From positions 75,498 through 139,497 of the forward strand of contig JAIXKI010000015.1 in assembly GCA_026936105.1 (NCBI GenBank): 64,000 bases of DNA. The letters are read 5' to 3'. The notes below the pieces were generated by a model. It was not told the DNA's origin. It ran no database searches and was given only the letters and a program-made list of their open reading frames with translations. The stretch's first letter is position 1, and the number at the start of each line of letters is the position of its first letter. The translations under genes were made by a program, and so were the position numbers. The stretch is from Chitinophagales bacterium. Lineage in GTDB: Bacteria; Bacteroidota; Bacteroidia; Chitinophagales; Chitinophagaceae. Shown one piece after another: positions 26,167-35,493 of the stretch.

Positions 26167-27801
26167 ATGGTAAAAAGATTTTCTCTCTTCGTCTTCCTGG
26201 CATTTATCGTAAGCTTTTCATTTGCTCAGTTTAATAAAAATATTGACCGGCCCAAACTGGTAGTGGGCATAGTAGTGGATCAGATGCGTTGGGATTATTT
26301 ATACCGGTATTACGACCGGTATGGTAATGATGGCTTCAAACGCTTGCTGAATGAAGGTTTTTCCTGCGATAACACCATGATCACCTATCTGCCTTCCTAT
26401 ACCGCCGTAGGTCATACTGTGATCTATACAGGATCCATTCCTGCCATTGACGGAATAGTAGGCAACGACTGGATCGATCAGATTACCGGAAGAAAATGGT
26501 ATTGCACCGAGGATACTACTGTGGTTGGAGTGGGAGCGACGGGTAAAGTGGGGCAAATGTCTCCTAAAAACAATCTTGCCTCTACGATCACCGATGAGTT
26601 GAGATTGGCCACAAACTTCAGATCGAGAGTGGTTGGAGTTTCATTGAAAGACAGGGCTTCCATTTTACCGGCAGGCCATTCTGCCAACGGAGCTTTCTGG
26701 TTTGATGACTCCACTGCCTCTTTTATCACCAGCACTTTTTACATGAATGACCTGCCTGATTGGGTAAAAAAATTCAACGCTCAGAAAGAACCTGAAAAAC
26801 TGATGACCGGCAACTGGAATACGCTTTATCCTATCAGCACTTACAAACAAAGCACTGCCGATAATGTAAGCTGGGAAGGTAAGTTCAGGAATGAAAAAGA
26901 ACCGGTATTTCCCCACGACCTGAAAGTGATCTATTCAGAAAATCACGAGAACCTGCGCAGCACTCCTTTTGGAAACAAGCTGACACTTGATTTTGCAAAA
27001 GCAGCAGTTAACGGATACAACCTGGGCAACGGGCCCGCCACTGATTTTTTAACGATAAACTGTGCTTCCACTGATTATGTCGGCCATAAATATGGCCCCA
27101 ACTCCATAGAAGTGGAAGATACATACCTGAGACTGGATCAGGAGTTCGCATCCTTCTTTCACTTCCTGGATAGCAAAGTCGGTAAGGGGAATTATCTTGT
27201 CTTTTTGAGCGCCGACCATGGCGCTGCCCATTCCATCGGATTTATGAAAGAGCATAAGATCCCTGCTGATTTTCTGGATCAGAAAAAAATTCTTCTCAAT
27301 GAATTTCTGAAAGATCAATTCAAAGTGGAAAATCTTTCCATCAACAACATCAACTATCATATAAGCTTTGATGATGCTAAAATTAAAGAAGCCGGGCTGA
27401 ACAGGCAGGCGGTGAAAGATGCAGCAGTTTCCTTTTTGCAAAAACAACCGGGTGTTCAGTTTGCAGTTGACATCGAGAACATAGGCTCCGCTCCTATTCC
27501 GGAGCCGATAAAAAGAATGGTCATCAATGGCTATAATCCCAAGAGATGCGGGCCGGTCATGATCATACCCGATCCGGGCTGGTTTGGCGGCAAAGAAGGA
27601 GGAACAGGTACCACACATGGCAACTGGAATCCGAATGACACACATATCCCGCTGGTGTTTATGGGCTGGGGTGTGAAGCATGGATCTACCAACCGAACTG
27701 TTCAGATGTCGGATATCTCTCCTACTTTGGCTGCTTTGTTGCATATTCAAATGCCTAACGGCACGATCGGAAATGTGATTGAAGAAGTGATCAAAAAATA
27801 G
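26167..27801 (+). CDS. pafA: PafA-type alkaline phosphatase
   Basis: A 544-residue exported phosphomonoesterase with signal peptide (about 1-20, FSFAQ). The active site of the alkaline phosphatase superfamily is clear: D38 (VVDQMRWDY), nucleophile T79 in PSYTAVGH, N100 in GIVGNDW, K161 and R163 in SLKDRAS, the STDYVGHKYGP and SADHGAAHS metal sites, and a late His in THGNWN. PafA releases phosphate from varied phosphate monoesters in the periplasm and, unlike E. coli PhoA, uses Thr. A strong terminator follows. Confidence 0.95.
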   Translation: MVKRFSLFVFLAFIVSFSFAQFNKNIDRPKLVVGIVVDQMRWDYLYRYYDRYGNDGFKRLLNEGFSCDNTMITYLPSYTAVGHTVIYTGSIPAIDGIVGNDWIDQITGRKWYCTEDTTVVGVGATGKVGQMSPKNNLASTITDELRLATNFRSRVVGVSLKDRASILPAGHSANGAFWFDDSTASFITSTFYMNDLPDWVKKFNAQKEPEKLMTGNWNTLYPISTYKQSTADNVSWEGKFRNEKEPVFPHDLKVIYSENHENLRSTPFGNKLTLDFAKAAVNGYNLGNGPATDFLTINCASTDYVGHKYGPNSIEVEDTYLRLDQEFASFFHFLDSKVGKGNYLVFLSADHGAAHSIGFMKEHKIPADFLDQKKILLNEFLKDQFKVENLSINNINYHISFDDAKIKEAGLNRQAVKDAAVSFLQKQPGVQFAVDIENIGSAPIPEPIKRMVINGYNPKRCGPVMIIPDPGWFGGKEGGTGTTHGNWNPNDTHIPLVFMGWGVKHGSTNRTVQMSDISPTLAALLHIQMPNGTIGNVIEEVIKK

Positions 27802-27818
27802 ATCATCCACTCTTATAA

Positions 27819-27865
27819 GGGCAACGGATCCTCATTTTCAGGAATGCCGTTGCCCGTTCTTTTTA
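27819..27865 (+). terminator. Rho-independent terminator after pafA
   Basis: GGGCAACGG (27819-27827) pairs perfectly with CCGTTGCCC (27847-27855), and TTCTTTTTAATT follows. The stem is 9 bp, with further partial pairing inside the loop. It lies 18 bp after the pafA stop. Confidence 0.85.
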
Positions 27866-28002
27866 ATTACCCTCTTCTCCTTAACGGCTTCGGAAATAAA
27901 CAAAGTAGCTCCGCCTATCTTTAGAATCCTGCTATTTACTTTTTCTCTTCTGTCAATTATTAAATAGTAATCAGATTTTTTTATAAGAAAAGATAACTTG
28001 AT

Positions 28003-28475
28003 ATGATACACATTCAAGTATATGGCATCCAAAAGATCTTCTCCACCCTTCTTTGCCTTCAGTATTTCTTTTTGCTGTAACAAAAAACCCTTATTTAGAA
28101 GGGAATGAAGCAGCGCCTGATAAGGATGTAAAAGACACTCTACTGGTCTATACCGGATCAATCAATAATGCTTATATGAATATAAATGTGGGTATTCATA
28201 TTGAAATAGCTCCTGATGTCGGGATCCGTTATGAAACGATCATGAAAAACGGAACCAGAGTTATGTCGCACAAAGTTTTATTCTACAAGTTTGCAGAGCC
28301 TGACCAGTCCATCCAGTACAATTATCTTACAGGCAACTCTTCGGTCAATAAAAGCTCAGTAAAATCCGCCAAAAATGATAAAAGCCTTATTCTGATAGGA
28401 ACAGAAAAAGTGGACAATTATAAAAGTCACTCATCTGCGAAAACAGGAATTATGACATTCGCCATCTTTATCTAA
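28003..28475 (+). pseudogene. Exported/lipoprotein-like gene with a frame-disrupted N-terminus
   Basis: The long frame (28053-28475, TTG start, 140 aa) has no sensible N-terminus. A signal-like stretch KIFSTLLCLQYFFLL starts at ATG 28003 in another frame and stops at 28078, while the third frame reads FCCNKKP, like a lipobox Cys, up to a run of six A (28082-28087). Joining frames there would give a normal lipoprotein continuing into PYLEGNEA and the beta-rich mature part (INVGIHIEIAPDVGIRYE). So the gene is either broken, miscalled at the A run, or recoded. No family was recognised; codon use in the mature part looks normal. Confidence 0.5.
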
Positions 28476-28499
28476 AAAATCAGAGGCTGATTTTTTAGA
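28473..28499. terminator. Perfect bidirectional terminator
   Basis: CTAAAAAATCAG (28473-28484) and CTGATTTTTTAG (28488-28499) are exact 12-bp reverse complements with a 3-nt loop. Both strands end in a T run. It overlaps the stop codon of the plus-strand gene and serves the convergent DsbA-like gene on the minus strand. Confidence 0.85.
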
Positions 28500-28508
28500 A
28501 TATACATT

Positions 28509-29078
28509 TTAAGCTCTTTTTCTTGCAGGAGATTTTCTTTTCAATTTATGCAAGGCCTCATCAATTGCTTCACTAAGATTGTCAAAGGTTGGCTTACCCG
28601 TAAAGGGTTCACCATTAATAAAAAATGCAGGTAAAGTTTTTACTCCTCTTTCAATTCCTTCTTTCAGGTCATCCTGCACTTGCCAGCCATAAGTTCCGTT
28701 TACCAGGTCTTCCAGGAATTTTTTATCGGAAATACCAGCTTCCCTTGAATGAAGTTTCAGACTGACTGTTCCAAGGTTACGACGATTTTTGAAAAGGACA
28801 TTATGCATTTCCCAAAACTTTCCGGCCTGGGCTGCAGCCACTGCAGATTCGCTTGCCTTCATACTACGTTGGTGAATGCGGGTTAGCGGGAAATGACGGA
28901 AATTAAATTTGATCTTTCCCTCATATTCTTCAAGAAGTTGTTTCACAACTTCATTTGCTTTAGCACAGTCTTCATTTTCATATTCACCAAACTCCATCAA
29001 TGTGACCGGAGCATCACTATCTCCCACAAAAACGTCTTTCGGATCAATGATTTCGACTATTTCTTTTTTAAATGCCAT
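28509..29078 (-). CDS. DsbA-family thioredoxin-fold protein lacking the first active-site Cys
   Basis: A 189-residue protein with the DsbA/NhaA-C-like layout: strand VGDSDAPVTLMEFGEYEN, the helical insertion, and the cis-proline loop KTLPAFFING (Pro150) followed by GKPTFDNL. The CxxC site is replaced by NEDC (residues 35-38), so the nucleophilic Cys is Asn and only Cys38 remains. It lacks a signal peptide, so it should be cytoplasmic. Oxidoreductase activity of the DsbA kind is therefore doubtful; a binding or glutathione-dependent role is possible. A good SD (AAGGAG) precedes the ATG at 29078. Confidence 0.82.
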   Translation of the reverse strand: MAFKKEIVEIIDPKDVFVGDSDAPVTLMEFGEYENEDCAKANEVVKQLLEEYEGKIKFNFRHFPLTRIHQRSMKASESAVAAAQAGKFWEMHNVLFKNRRNLGTVSLKLHSREAGISDKKFLEDLVNGTYGWQVQDDLKEGIERGVKTLPAFFINGEPFTGKPTFDNLSEAIDEALHKLKRKSPARKRA

Positions 29079-29150
29079 TTCTGTACTCCTTTTTATTTAT
29101 CTGTGACTCATACTTAAAACAATCGCAAAGCCAATAAGTTTGAAAGTAAT

Positions 29151-29166
29151 TCTTTTTTAAAAAAGA
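29151..29166. promoter_or_regulatory. 16-bp perfect palindrome upstream of the DsbA-like gene
   Basis: TCTTTTTTAAAAAAGA is fully self-complementary, 73 bp upstream of the DsbA-like start and 160 bp after the clpB stop. It may be an operator or an A/T bend. The same gap also has an imperfect hairpin (about 29190-29213), a weak candidate for clpB termination. Confidence 0.3.
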
Positions 29167-29326
29167 TACCTCCGTAGCGGCTGAAGATAGTCCTTTTTTC
29201 AGGCCAAAAAAGACCATTCCTAACTATTTTATAAACATTTAATATTAATATTGATAATCAATAAACTACACCAAATCAGATCACCTTTTTCGAAGTGAAA
29301 TCCGGCAGTTATTTACGAATTTAAAT

Positions 29327-31984
29327 TCACACTTTCTTAGCCTTTTTGCTTCCGGCTTTTTCCAACTCCGGCTTCTCATTTCTGAACACGACCGTATTAT
29401 CGAATGCATCTATCAGGACAGGGTGTGATTTATCAAGTTCGCCAGCCAGAATTTTTTTACTGAGCTGATTGACGATCTCTTTCTGTATCAGTCTCTTCAA
29501 CGGGCGGGCACCAAACTGAGGATCGAATCCCTGGTCGGCAAGATATTCGAGCAGATAATCGCTGAACCTAAGATCAATCCCGCTTTTTGCGACCAACTGT
29601 TTCAGATTGTTCAACTGTATCCTGACAATGCCCATGATCTCTTTCTTCAACAACGGCTGGAACATGATGATCTCATCCACACGATTTAAGAATTCGGGCC
29701 GAATGGTCTGCCTCAACAAATTCATAACATCTATCCTTGCTTTTTCTATTGCTTCTTCAATGGCCTGTTCATGCCCTCCTGTTCTGTCCGAAGGCAGATT
29801 TTCAAAAGCATCCATGATCAGGTTGCTTCCCAGGTTGCTCGTCATGATGATGATGGTGTTCTTGAAATTGACCACTCTTCCTTTATTATCGGTAAGCCTA
29901 CCATCATCCAACACCTGAAGCAATACATTCCACACATCAGGATGGGCTTTTTCTATCTCATCCAGCAACACCACGCTATAGGGTTTGCGACGCACTGCTT
30001 CGGTAAGCTGGCCTCCTTCATCATAGCCCACATATCCGGGAGGCGCACCCACTAGTCTCGATACGGTATGCTTTTCCTGGTATTCACTCATGTCAATACG
30101 GGTCATCATGCTCTCATCATCAAACAGATATTCGGCAAGAGCTTTGGCCAGTTCAGTTTTACCAACACCCGTTGTTCCTAAAAAGATAAACGAGCCGATT
30201 GGCTTTTTCGGATCCTGCAATCCGGCACGGCTTCTGCGAATGGCATCAGCCACGGCAGTGATGGCTTCATCCTGGCCTACCACTCTTTCATGAAGATGTT
30301 CTTCAAGCTGCAATAATTTTTCTTTATCGCTTTGCATCATCCGTGCTACCGGAATACCGGTCATCTTGGCTACACTTTCGGCAATGTCTTCTGCATCCAC
30401 TTCTTCTTTAAGCAAACGATTCTCACCGGCGGCATTCAACAATTTGCTGGTGTCCGTGATTATCTTTTCCTGCTCTTTGATCTTCCCATAGCGTATCTCA
30501 GCCACTTTTCCGTAATCACCTTCACGTTCTGCTCTCTCCGCCTGCAGCTTCAGATTTTCAATCTGTGCTTTGGCATTCTGTACTTTTTCCACCAGATCTT
30601 TTTCTTCTTTCCATTTTGCTTTTAAGGTATCTCTTTCTACACTTAGATTGGCGATTTCAGTATTCAACTCTTTCAATTTGACCTCATCATTTTCCCTCTT
30701 GATCGCTTCCTTCTCAATTTCCAGTTGGCGGATCTGCCTCTCTAATGTATCCAGCTCTTCGGGCATTGAATTCATTTCCAAACGGAGTTTTGCAGCGCTT
30801 TCATCTATTAAGTCAATGGCTTTATCCGGCAAAAAACGGTCGGTGATATAACGATTCGATAATTCCACCGCAGCAATGATCGCTTCATCTTTAATGCGGA
30901 CATGATGGTGTGTCTCATAACGATCTTTCAATCCGCGAAGAATGGAGATCGCATCTTCCAAACTGGGCTCGCCGATCATCACCCGCTGAAATCTTCTTTC
31001 CAGCGCTTTATCTTTTTCAAAAAATTTCTGGTATTCATTCAATGTTGTTGCACCTACTGCTCTTAATTCACCGCGACTCAATGCCGGTTTTAAAATGTTG
31101 GCAGCATCCATGGCTCCTTCGCCGCCTCCGGCGCCAACAAGTGTATGGATCTCATCAATGAATAAAATGATTTCACCATCGCTGTTGCTCACTTCCTTAA
31201 TCACACTTTTCAATCTTTCTTCAAATTCGCCTTTATATTTTGCACCTGCAATCAGCTGACCCATGTCCAGAGCATAAATGACCTTTGATTTCAGATTTTC
31301 AGGAACATCGCCATTCACAATACGGTGAGCTATCCCTTCTGCAATGGCCGTTTTACCAACACCAGGTTCGCCCACCAGTATAGGATTGTTTTTGGTACGG
31401 CGTGAAAGTATATGAAGAGTTCTTCTTATTTCCTCATCCCTGCCAATCACAGGGTCCAGTTTTCCCTGACGGGCCATTTCATTCAGATTTCTGGCATATT
31501 TATTCAGAGCGTTGTATTCCTGTGTCTGCGTTTGTGAAGTAACGGTTTCTCCTTTCCTCAGATCTTTTATAGCGGCTATCAGCCCTTTCTCAGTAAGGCC
31601 AGCGCCTTTTAATAACTTAGCTGTTGAATCATTGCCCTGAACTAAAGCTAAAAGCAGAAGTTCAGGAGTAATAAATTCATCATTGAACTGCTTTAATGAA
31701 GCACCGGCTCTGAGTACCACATTATTCGCTTCCCTGCTGATAGATTGTGCAGGATCACCTGAAGTTCTGGGCAGTTGATCAATTGCCTCATGCAGTTTAT
31801 TCTCCAATAAATTAACGGTCACATTATTCTTTTTCAACAAATATTCTACGGGAGAGTCCTTCTGTTCCAGCAATGCTTCCAGCAAGTGTTCTGTCTCTAT
31901 ATTCGTGCTTTTCGAATTAAAAGCCAGCTGTTGTGCCTGTTGCACTACCTCTGCTGCCTTTATTGTAAAGTTGCCTAAATTCAT
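29327..31984 (-). CDS. clpB: ClpB disaggregase
   Basis: An 885-residue AAA+ chaperone: Clp N-domain repeats (about 1-145), the first ATPase (GEPGVGKTAIAEG, then LFIDEIHTLVGAGGGEGAMD), the long middle coiled coil (about 400-530; LERQIRQLEIEKEAIKREND), and the second ATPase (GTTGVGKTELAKALAEYLF, VVLLDEIEKAH). Arginine fingers and sensor motifs are present. It works with DnaK to dissolve aggregates in the cytoplasm. The start ATG 31984 has a textbook AGGAGG Shine-Dalgarno 9 bp upstream, unusual among these genes. Lys/Ala-rich C-terminus GSKKAKKV. Confidence 0.97.
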   Translation of the reverse strand: MNLGNFTIKAAEVVQQAQQLAFNSKSTNIETEHLLEALLEQKDSPVEYLLKKNNVTVNLLENKLHEAIDQLPRTSGDPAQSISREANNVVLRAGASLKQFNDEFITPELLLLALVQGNDSTAKLLKGAGLTEKGLIAAIKDLRKGETVTSQTQTQEYNALNKYARNLNEMARQGKLDPVIGRDEEIRRTLHILSRRTKNNPILVGEPGVGKTAIAEGIAHRIVNGDVPENLKSKVIYALDMGQLIAGAKYKGEFEERLKSVIKEVSNSDGEIILFIDEIHTLVGAGGGEGAMDAANILKPALSRGELRAVGATTLNEYQKFFEKDKALERRFQRVMIGEPSLEDAISILRGLKDRYETHHHVRIKDEAIIAAVELSNRYITDRFLPDKAIDLIDESAAKLRLEMNSMPEELDTLERQIRQLEIEKEAIKRENDEVKLKELNTEIANLSVERDTLKAKWKEEKDLVEKVQNAKAQIENLKLQAERAEREGDYGKVAEIRYGKIKEQEKIITDTSKLLNAAGENRLLKEEVDAEDIAESVAKMTGIPVARMMQSDKEKLLQLEEHLHERVVGQDEAITAVADAIRRSRAGLQDPKKPIGSFIFLGTTGVGKTELAKALAEYLFDDESMMTRIDMSEYQEKHTVSRLVGAPPGYVGYDEGGQLTEAVRRKPYSVVLLDEIEKAHPDVWNVLLQVLDDGRLTDNKGRVVNFKNTIIIMTSNLGSNLIMDAFENLPSDRTGGHEQAIEEAIEKARIDVMNLLRQTIRPEFLNRVDEIIMFQPLLKKEIMGIVRIQLNNLKQLVAKSGIDLRFSDYLLEYLADQGFDPQFGARPLKRLIQKEIVNQLSKKILAGELDKSHPVLIDAFDNTVVFRNEKPELEKAGSKKAKKV

Positions 31985-32050
31985 ATTTTTATCCTCCTAA
32001 TTATTAAACGGATGAAGCAAACCATAATCCAACACCTAAATTCAGAAACT

Positions 32051-33103
32051 ATGTCATATAAAGGTAAGCGTGCCTGCCTGAAAAGCAGCCTGGCACTAGC
32101 CTTTCTGTTAATGTTGCAGCCTGTATTCAGCCAGTATAATTTTTCCAATCTTGATCAAATTCTTACAAAAGACCAGAAAGCATTGGGCAATAATGTGGTA
32201 TTCCTGCTCTGGAATAAAGACTCTCTTTTGTTTCAAAAACAAATGGGTGATTTCAACACCAGGACTCAGGCGCCAATCGCCAGCTGCAGCAAATGGCTGA
32301 CCACAGCCCTAGTCATGATCTTTGTGGATGAGGGAAAGATATCGTTGGATGATCCCATCGTAAAGTATCTGCCTGAGTTTGGAAAATATTTTAAGAATTA
32401 CATCACGATCCGGGAATGCCTGTCTCATACAACAGGAATCAGATCGGATAAAAACATTTTAAAAAAGATCATGGAAAGAAAAAAATTCAATTCTCTTGAA
32501 GAGGAGGTGAATTCATTTGCAGCACATGACATACAGGCCAATCCCGGGACCGAATTCCGGTACAGTGAGATCGGGTTGAACATAGCAGGGCGCATTCTTG
32601 AGGTGGTAAGCAAAAGAAGGTTTGACCTGTTGATCAAACAAAAACTGTTCAACCCGCTTACCATGAGGAGAACATCTTTTACTTCATTGACCGGAGGGCC
32701 CGTAAATCCATCGGGAGGAGCAGTGTCCACTCCTGAAGATTATATGAAATTTCTGGTGATGCTGCTTAATAAAGGAGAATACAAAGGCAAGCAGATCTTA
32801 AGCAAATCTTCGGTGGAACAGATGATGCAGATAACCACCAAACCGGATATGATAAAATATGCTCCAAAATCTGCAGAGGGGTTTAACTATGCTTTAGGCA
32901 GTTGGGTATTGGAAGAAGGTAAAAAGGGTAAAGCAAATGCTCTGACAAGCCCCGGTTTATTCGGCACCTGGCCGGTGGTTGACTTCTGCAGAGGGTATGC
33001 TTATATAATCTTTGTAAAAAATCTTCTCACCGAAGACAGGGCAGAGACCAATCTTGAGATCAAAAAAACAATAGATGATCAGTTACATTCAAGTTGTAAC
33101 TAA
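32051..33103 (+). CDS. Serine hydrolase, beta-lactamase/class C family
   Basis: A 350-residue exported enzyme from ATG 32051. An ATG at 32012 would lie only 27 bp from the divergent clpB start, so the shorter form with its clean signal peptide (KSSLALAFLLMLQPVFSQ) is preferred. Catalytic SxxK is S78-C-S-K81 in IASCSKWLT; the Tyr motif is YSEIGLN, with Glu where Asn is common; a C-terminal TSPGLFG region stands in for the KTG box. The family includes esterases, D-aminopeptidases and penicillin-binding enzymes; the substrate is unknown. Confidence 0.82.
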   Translation: MSYKGKRACLKSSLALAFLLMLQPVFSQYNFSNLDQILTKDQKALGNNVVFLLWNKDSLLFQKQMGDFNTRTQAPIASCSKWLTTALVMIFVDEGKISLDDPIVKYLPEFGKYFKNYITIRECLSHTTGIRSDKNILKKIMERKKFNSLEEEVNSFAAHDIQANPGTEFRYSEIGLNIAGRILEVVSKRRFDLLIKQKLFNPLTMRRTSFTSLTGGPVNPSGGAVSTPEDYMKFLVMLLNKGEYKGKQILSKSSVEQMMQITTKPDMIKYAPKSAEGFNYALGSWVLEEGKKGKANALTSPGLFGTWPVVDFCRGYAYIIFVKNLLTEDRAETNLEIKKTIDDQLHSSCN

Positions 33104-33128
33104 TTATTTAATCTCAATCTCACTTTAT

Positions 33129-33470
33129 ATGTACGAGCATAAGAAAATGCCGCTGGCACCGATGAAAGTTTTTTATAAGAGAGTGCTGAAAAATATTCTG
33201 CTCTCTTCAGCCATTATTTTCATCTGCCTGATGATAGGGATACTCGGTTATCATTACAGTGCAAACATTTCATGGCTGGATTCATTTCATAATGCTTCCA
33301 TGATCCTCTCCGGCATGGGGCCGGTGGTAGAGGTCAATACAGTCGCAGGTAAATGGTTCTCTTCCCTGTATGCTCTGTTTTCAGGGGTAGTGTTCATTAC
33401 CAATATTGGTATTATCCTGGCTCCGGTTGCACATCGGCTCTTTCACAGACTGCACCTGGAACAAGGCTGA
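33129..33470 (+). CDS. Two-helix membrane protein resembling a K+ channel pore, degenerate filter
   Basis: A 113-residue protein from ATG 33129: TM1 about 23-41, a re-entrant-like segment about 50-65, TM2 about 79-100. The middle part SFHNASMILSGMGPVVEVN followed by TVAGKWFSSLYALFSG matches the pore-helix, filter and TM2 start of 2TM ion channels, but GYG is GMG and the following Asp is Pro. It could be a channel with changed selectivity, a regulatory subunit or a dead copy. It has no cytoplasmic gating domain. Located 25 bp after the serine hydrolase, likely the same transcript. Confidence 0.6.
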   Translation: MYEHKKMPLAPMKVFYKRVLKNILLSSAIIFICLMIGILGYHYSANISWLDSFHNASMILSGMGPVVEVNTVAGKWFSSLYALFSGVVFITNIGIILAPVAHRLFHRLHLEQG

Positions 33471-33607
33471 TCAATGCATCTTTATAAAATTATATTCACA
33501 GCCTTTCCGGAAAATGTTTGAATACAATTGAAACATTTAAAAAAAGAGACTCAAAAAAACCGTTTTCAAGTTTTCACAAATAGTAAAACATTGGGCTTTT
33601 AAAATTT

Positions 33608-33615
33608 TATGTTTG
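33608..33615 (+). promoter_or_regulatory. -7 box TATGTTTG for queG
   Basis: An exact TAnnTTTG match 20 bp before the TTG start at 33636. It helps fix the start, since no upstream in-frame start is possible within the predicted transcript. Confidence 0.5.
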
Positions 33616-33635
33616 CAGGAGAAACATAAATCAGA

Positions 33636-34568
33636 TTGAACGCTCCTGATAAAAATAAATTTTTTATCAAAAACACAGCCGCCCGGCTTGGCTTCGATTA
33701 CTGTGGTATTGCCAAAGCCGTCCGGCTTGATGATGATGCTGTACGGCTGGAAAACTGGCTCTCCAAAAATATGAACGGCGCCATGCATTACATGGAAAAC
33801 TATTTTGACCTAAGAGTGGATCCCACCAAACTGGTACCCGGCGCACGATCGGTGATCACACTTTTAAAGAACTATTTTCCCTCAGAACATCAGAAAGAGG
33901 CTTCGCCGAAAATTTCCAGGTATGCATATGGCAAAGACTATCATTATGTGATCCGTGAAAAACTGAACGAATTCCTTGCCGTGATCAGGGAGGAGATCGG
34001 TGAAGTGGCAGGAAGAGGTTTTGTTGACTCTGCACCTGTTCTGGAAAAAAGCTGGGCAGAAAGAAGCGGACTGGGATGGGTTGGAAAAAACGGTACACTC
34101 ATTACCAAACAAAACGGATCTTTTTTCTTTATTGCCACACTGATCACCGATCTGGATATTGATCCCGATGATCCTTTTGCCAAAGATTATTGCGGCACCT
34201 GCACCCGTTGTATTGATGCCTGCCCCACTAATGCCATCCTGCCCGGCAAAGTGATTGACGGGAGCAAGTGCATTTCTTATTTCACTATTGAGCTGAAAGA
34301 AGAACTTATTCCTGAAGAGATGAAAGGAAAGTTTGAAGGATGGATGTTCGGATGCGATATCTGCCAGGAGGTCTGCCCCTGGAACCGTTTCAGCAAGCCA
34401 CACAATGAACCAGAGTTCACTCCTATACCGGAAATACTGGACCTCACCACCCAGGAATGGCAAGCCATGACAGAAGAAACTTTTAGAAAACTTTTCAAAA
34501 AATCTGCACTCTCAAGATCGAAATGGAAAGGGATACAAAGGAACCTCCGGTTCATTTCACCCGAATGA
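33636..34568 (+). CDS. queG: Epoxyqueuosine reductase QueG
   Basis: A 310-residue cobalamin-dependent Fe-S enzyme making the last step of queuosine synthesis in tRNA. Visible: N-terminal domain [33 protein letters not shown], the B12-binding [16 protein letters not shown] region, and two 4Fe-4S motifs ([16 protein letters not shown] and [11 protein letters not shown]). The start is TTG at 33636: an in-frame TAA lies 9 bp upstream and no ATG precedes the conserved start. Length matches the family. It stands alone between unrelated genes. Confidence 0.95.
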   Translation: MNAPDKNKFFIKNTAARLGFDYCGIAKAVRLDDDAVRLENWLSKNMNGAMHYMENYFDLRVDPTKLVPGARSVITLLKNYFPSEHQKEASPKISRYAYGKDYHYVIREKLNEFLAVIREEIGEVAGRGFVDSAPVLEKSWAERSGLGWVGKNGTLITKQNGSFFFIATLITDLDIDPDDPFAKDYCGTCTRCIDACPTNAILPGKVIDGSKCISYFTIELKEELIPEEMKGKFEGWMFGCDICQEVCPWNRFSKPHNEPEFTPIPEILDLTTQEWQAMTEETFRKLFKKSALSRSKWKGIQRNLRFISPE

Positions 34569-35417
34569 TCAGAAGTCATTATCCGATTCAATACCCTTTA
34601 ATATTTCTCTAAACTCTTTCCATACCTCTTTTGCATCCGGGAAAGTGTAATATTTATCAAAGAGGGCTTTGGTGTTATTGATATTTTTCCCAAAAGAAAA
34701 ATAGTATACAGCAAGATTGAGTGCAAATTCCTTGCGCAATCCATCATCAAAATTGATATCCTCTGTATTGACCACTTCCTGGTAAGGTTGTTCCCGAAGC
34801 TTGCCCAGGTTGTCAGTGATCGTATTCTTCAGTTCTGTATCACCCGGTATCACTTTCAATTTTCCCTTGTCATACCGGAGCAGTATGGATCGCACCGGAA
34901 TCGGTGCCGTATCTGTAGTATCTTCATACTGGCAGGCAAAACAGGTGAAGAAGTATCCATACTGTTCATAAAAATGATACATAATTTCATTCTGCGGTGT
35001 TATGTTCACATCTCCTGCAAAGGTTTTCACGGCATAACGGTACTTCCGGGGTGAGACGTATTTGAATACATACAATTCATCACAACAGTGAGCGCCTCCT
35101 GTGAAATTGAATAACACTAATTCTTTGATGCCATCACCATCCATGTCTTTGAGTCCGTACTGTTGACCGATCCCTGAAATTTCATCATCTTCACCTCTAA
35201 GTGCATATTGAAGAGAAACTGTTTTTCCATTTTTCTTGATCAGAGTGGTCTTAGCCTGATCGGCAACGGTATCACAGCGGGAGAAAAATACTTCAAGATC
35301 ATCCAGTATGTCACCGGTAGTGTCCTGTTCCTGTTGTTGAAAGTAAAACTTTGCGGATGCCGGCAGAATGGAAAATGATAAAATGCTTATCAGGAAAAAG
35401 CGGGTTAAGAGTTTCAT
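34569..35417 (-). CDS. Exported protein of unknown function with a DxDxDG motif
   Basis: A 282-residue protein from ATG 35417, with signal peptide (MKLLTRFFLISILSFSILPA, cleavage near SAK). The middle part contains GLKDMDGDGIKELVLFNFTG, a calcium-binding-like FG-GAP/VCBS loop, then GGAHCCDELYVFKYV with two adjacent cysteines. The C-terminus is helical. No enzyme family was recognised. The stop is one base from the queG stop (convergent). A longer start at 35465 adds residues without signal character and was rejected. Confidence 0.6.
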   Translation of the reverse strand: MKLLTRFFLISILSFSILPASAKFYFQQQEQDTTGDILDDLEVFFSRCDTVADQAKTTLIKKNGKTVSLQYALRGEDDEISGIGQQYGLKDMDGDGIKELVLFNFTGGAHCCDELYVFKYVSPRKYRYAVKTFAGDVNITPQNEIMYHFYEQYGYFFTCFACQYEDTTDTAPIPVRSILLRYDKGKLKVIPGDTELKNTITDNLGKLREQPYQEVVNTEDINFDDGLRKEFALNLAVYYFSFGKNINNTKALFDKYYTFPDAKEVWKEFREILKGIESDNDF

Positions 35418-35493
35418 TTTGTATGTTTTTTCTAAAATTACTCTATGGATTGTAAAAAAATCCATAATTATCCGATCGGGGTTAAAATTGAAA

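Noticed and set aside
27049-27810. 253-codon open frame antisense to pafA
   Set aside because: It is fully inside pafA on the other strand, has no family-like motif, and pafA has complete catalytic residues. It is a shadow of the codon pattern.
33882-34463. 193-codon open frame antisense to queG
   Set aside because: Covered by queG, whose Fe-S and B12 motifs are certain; the antisense product has no recognisable features.
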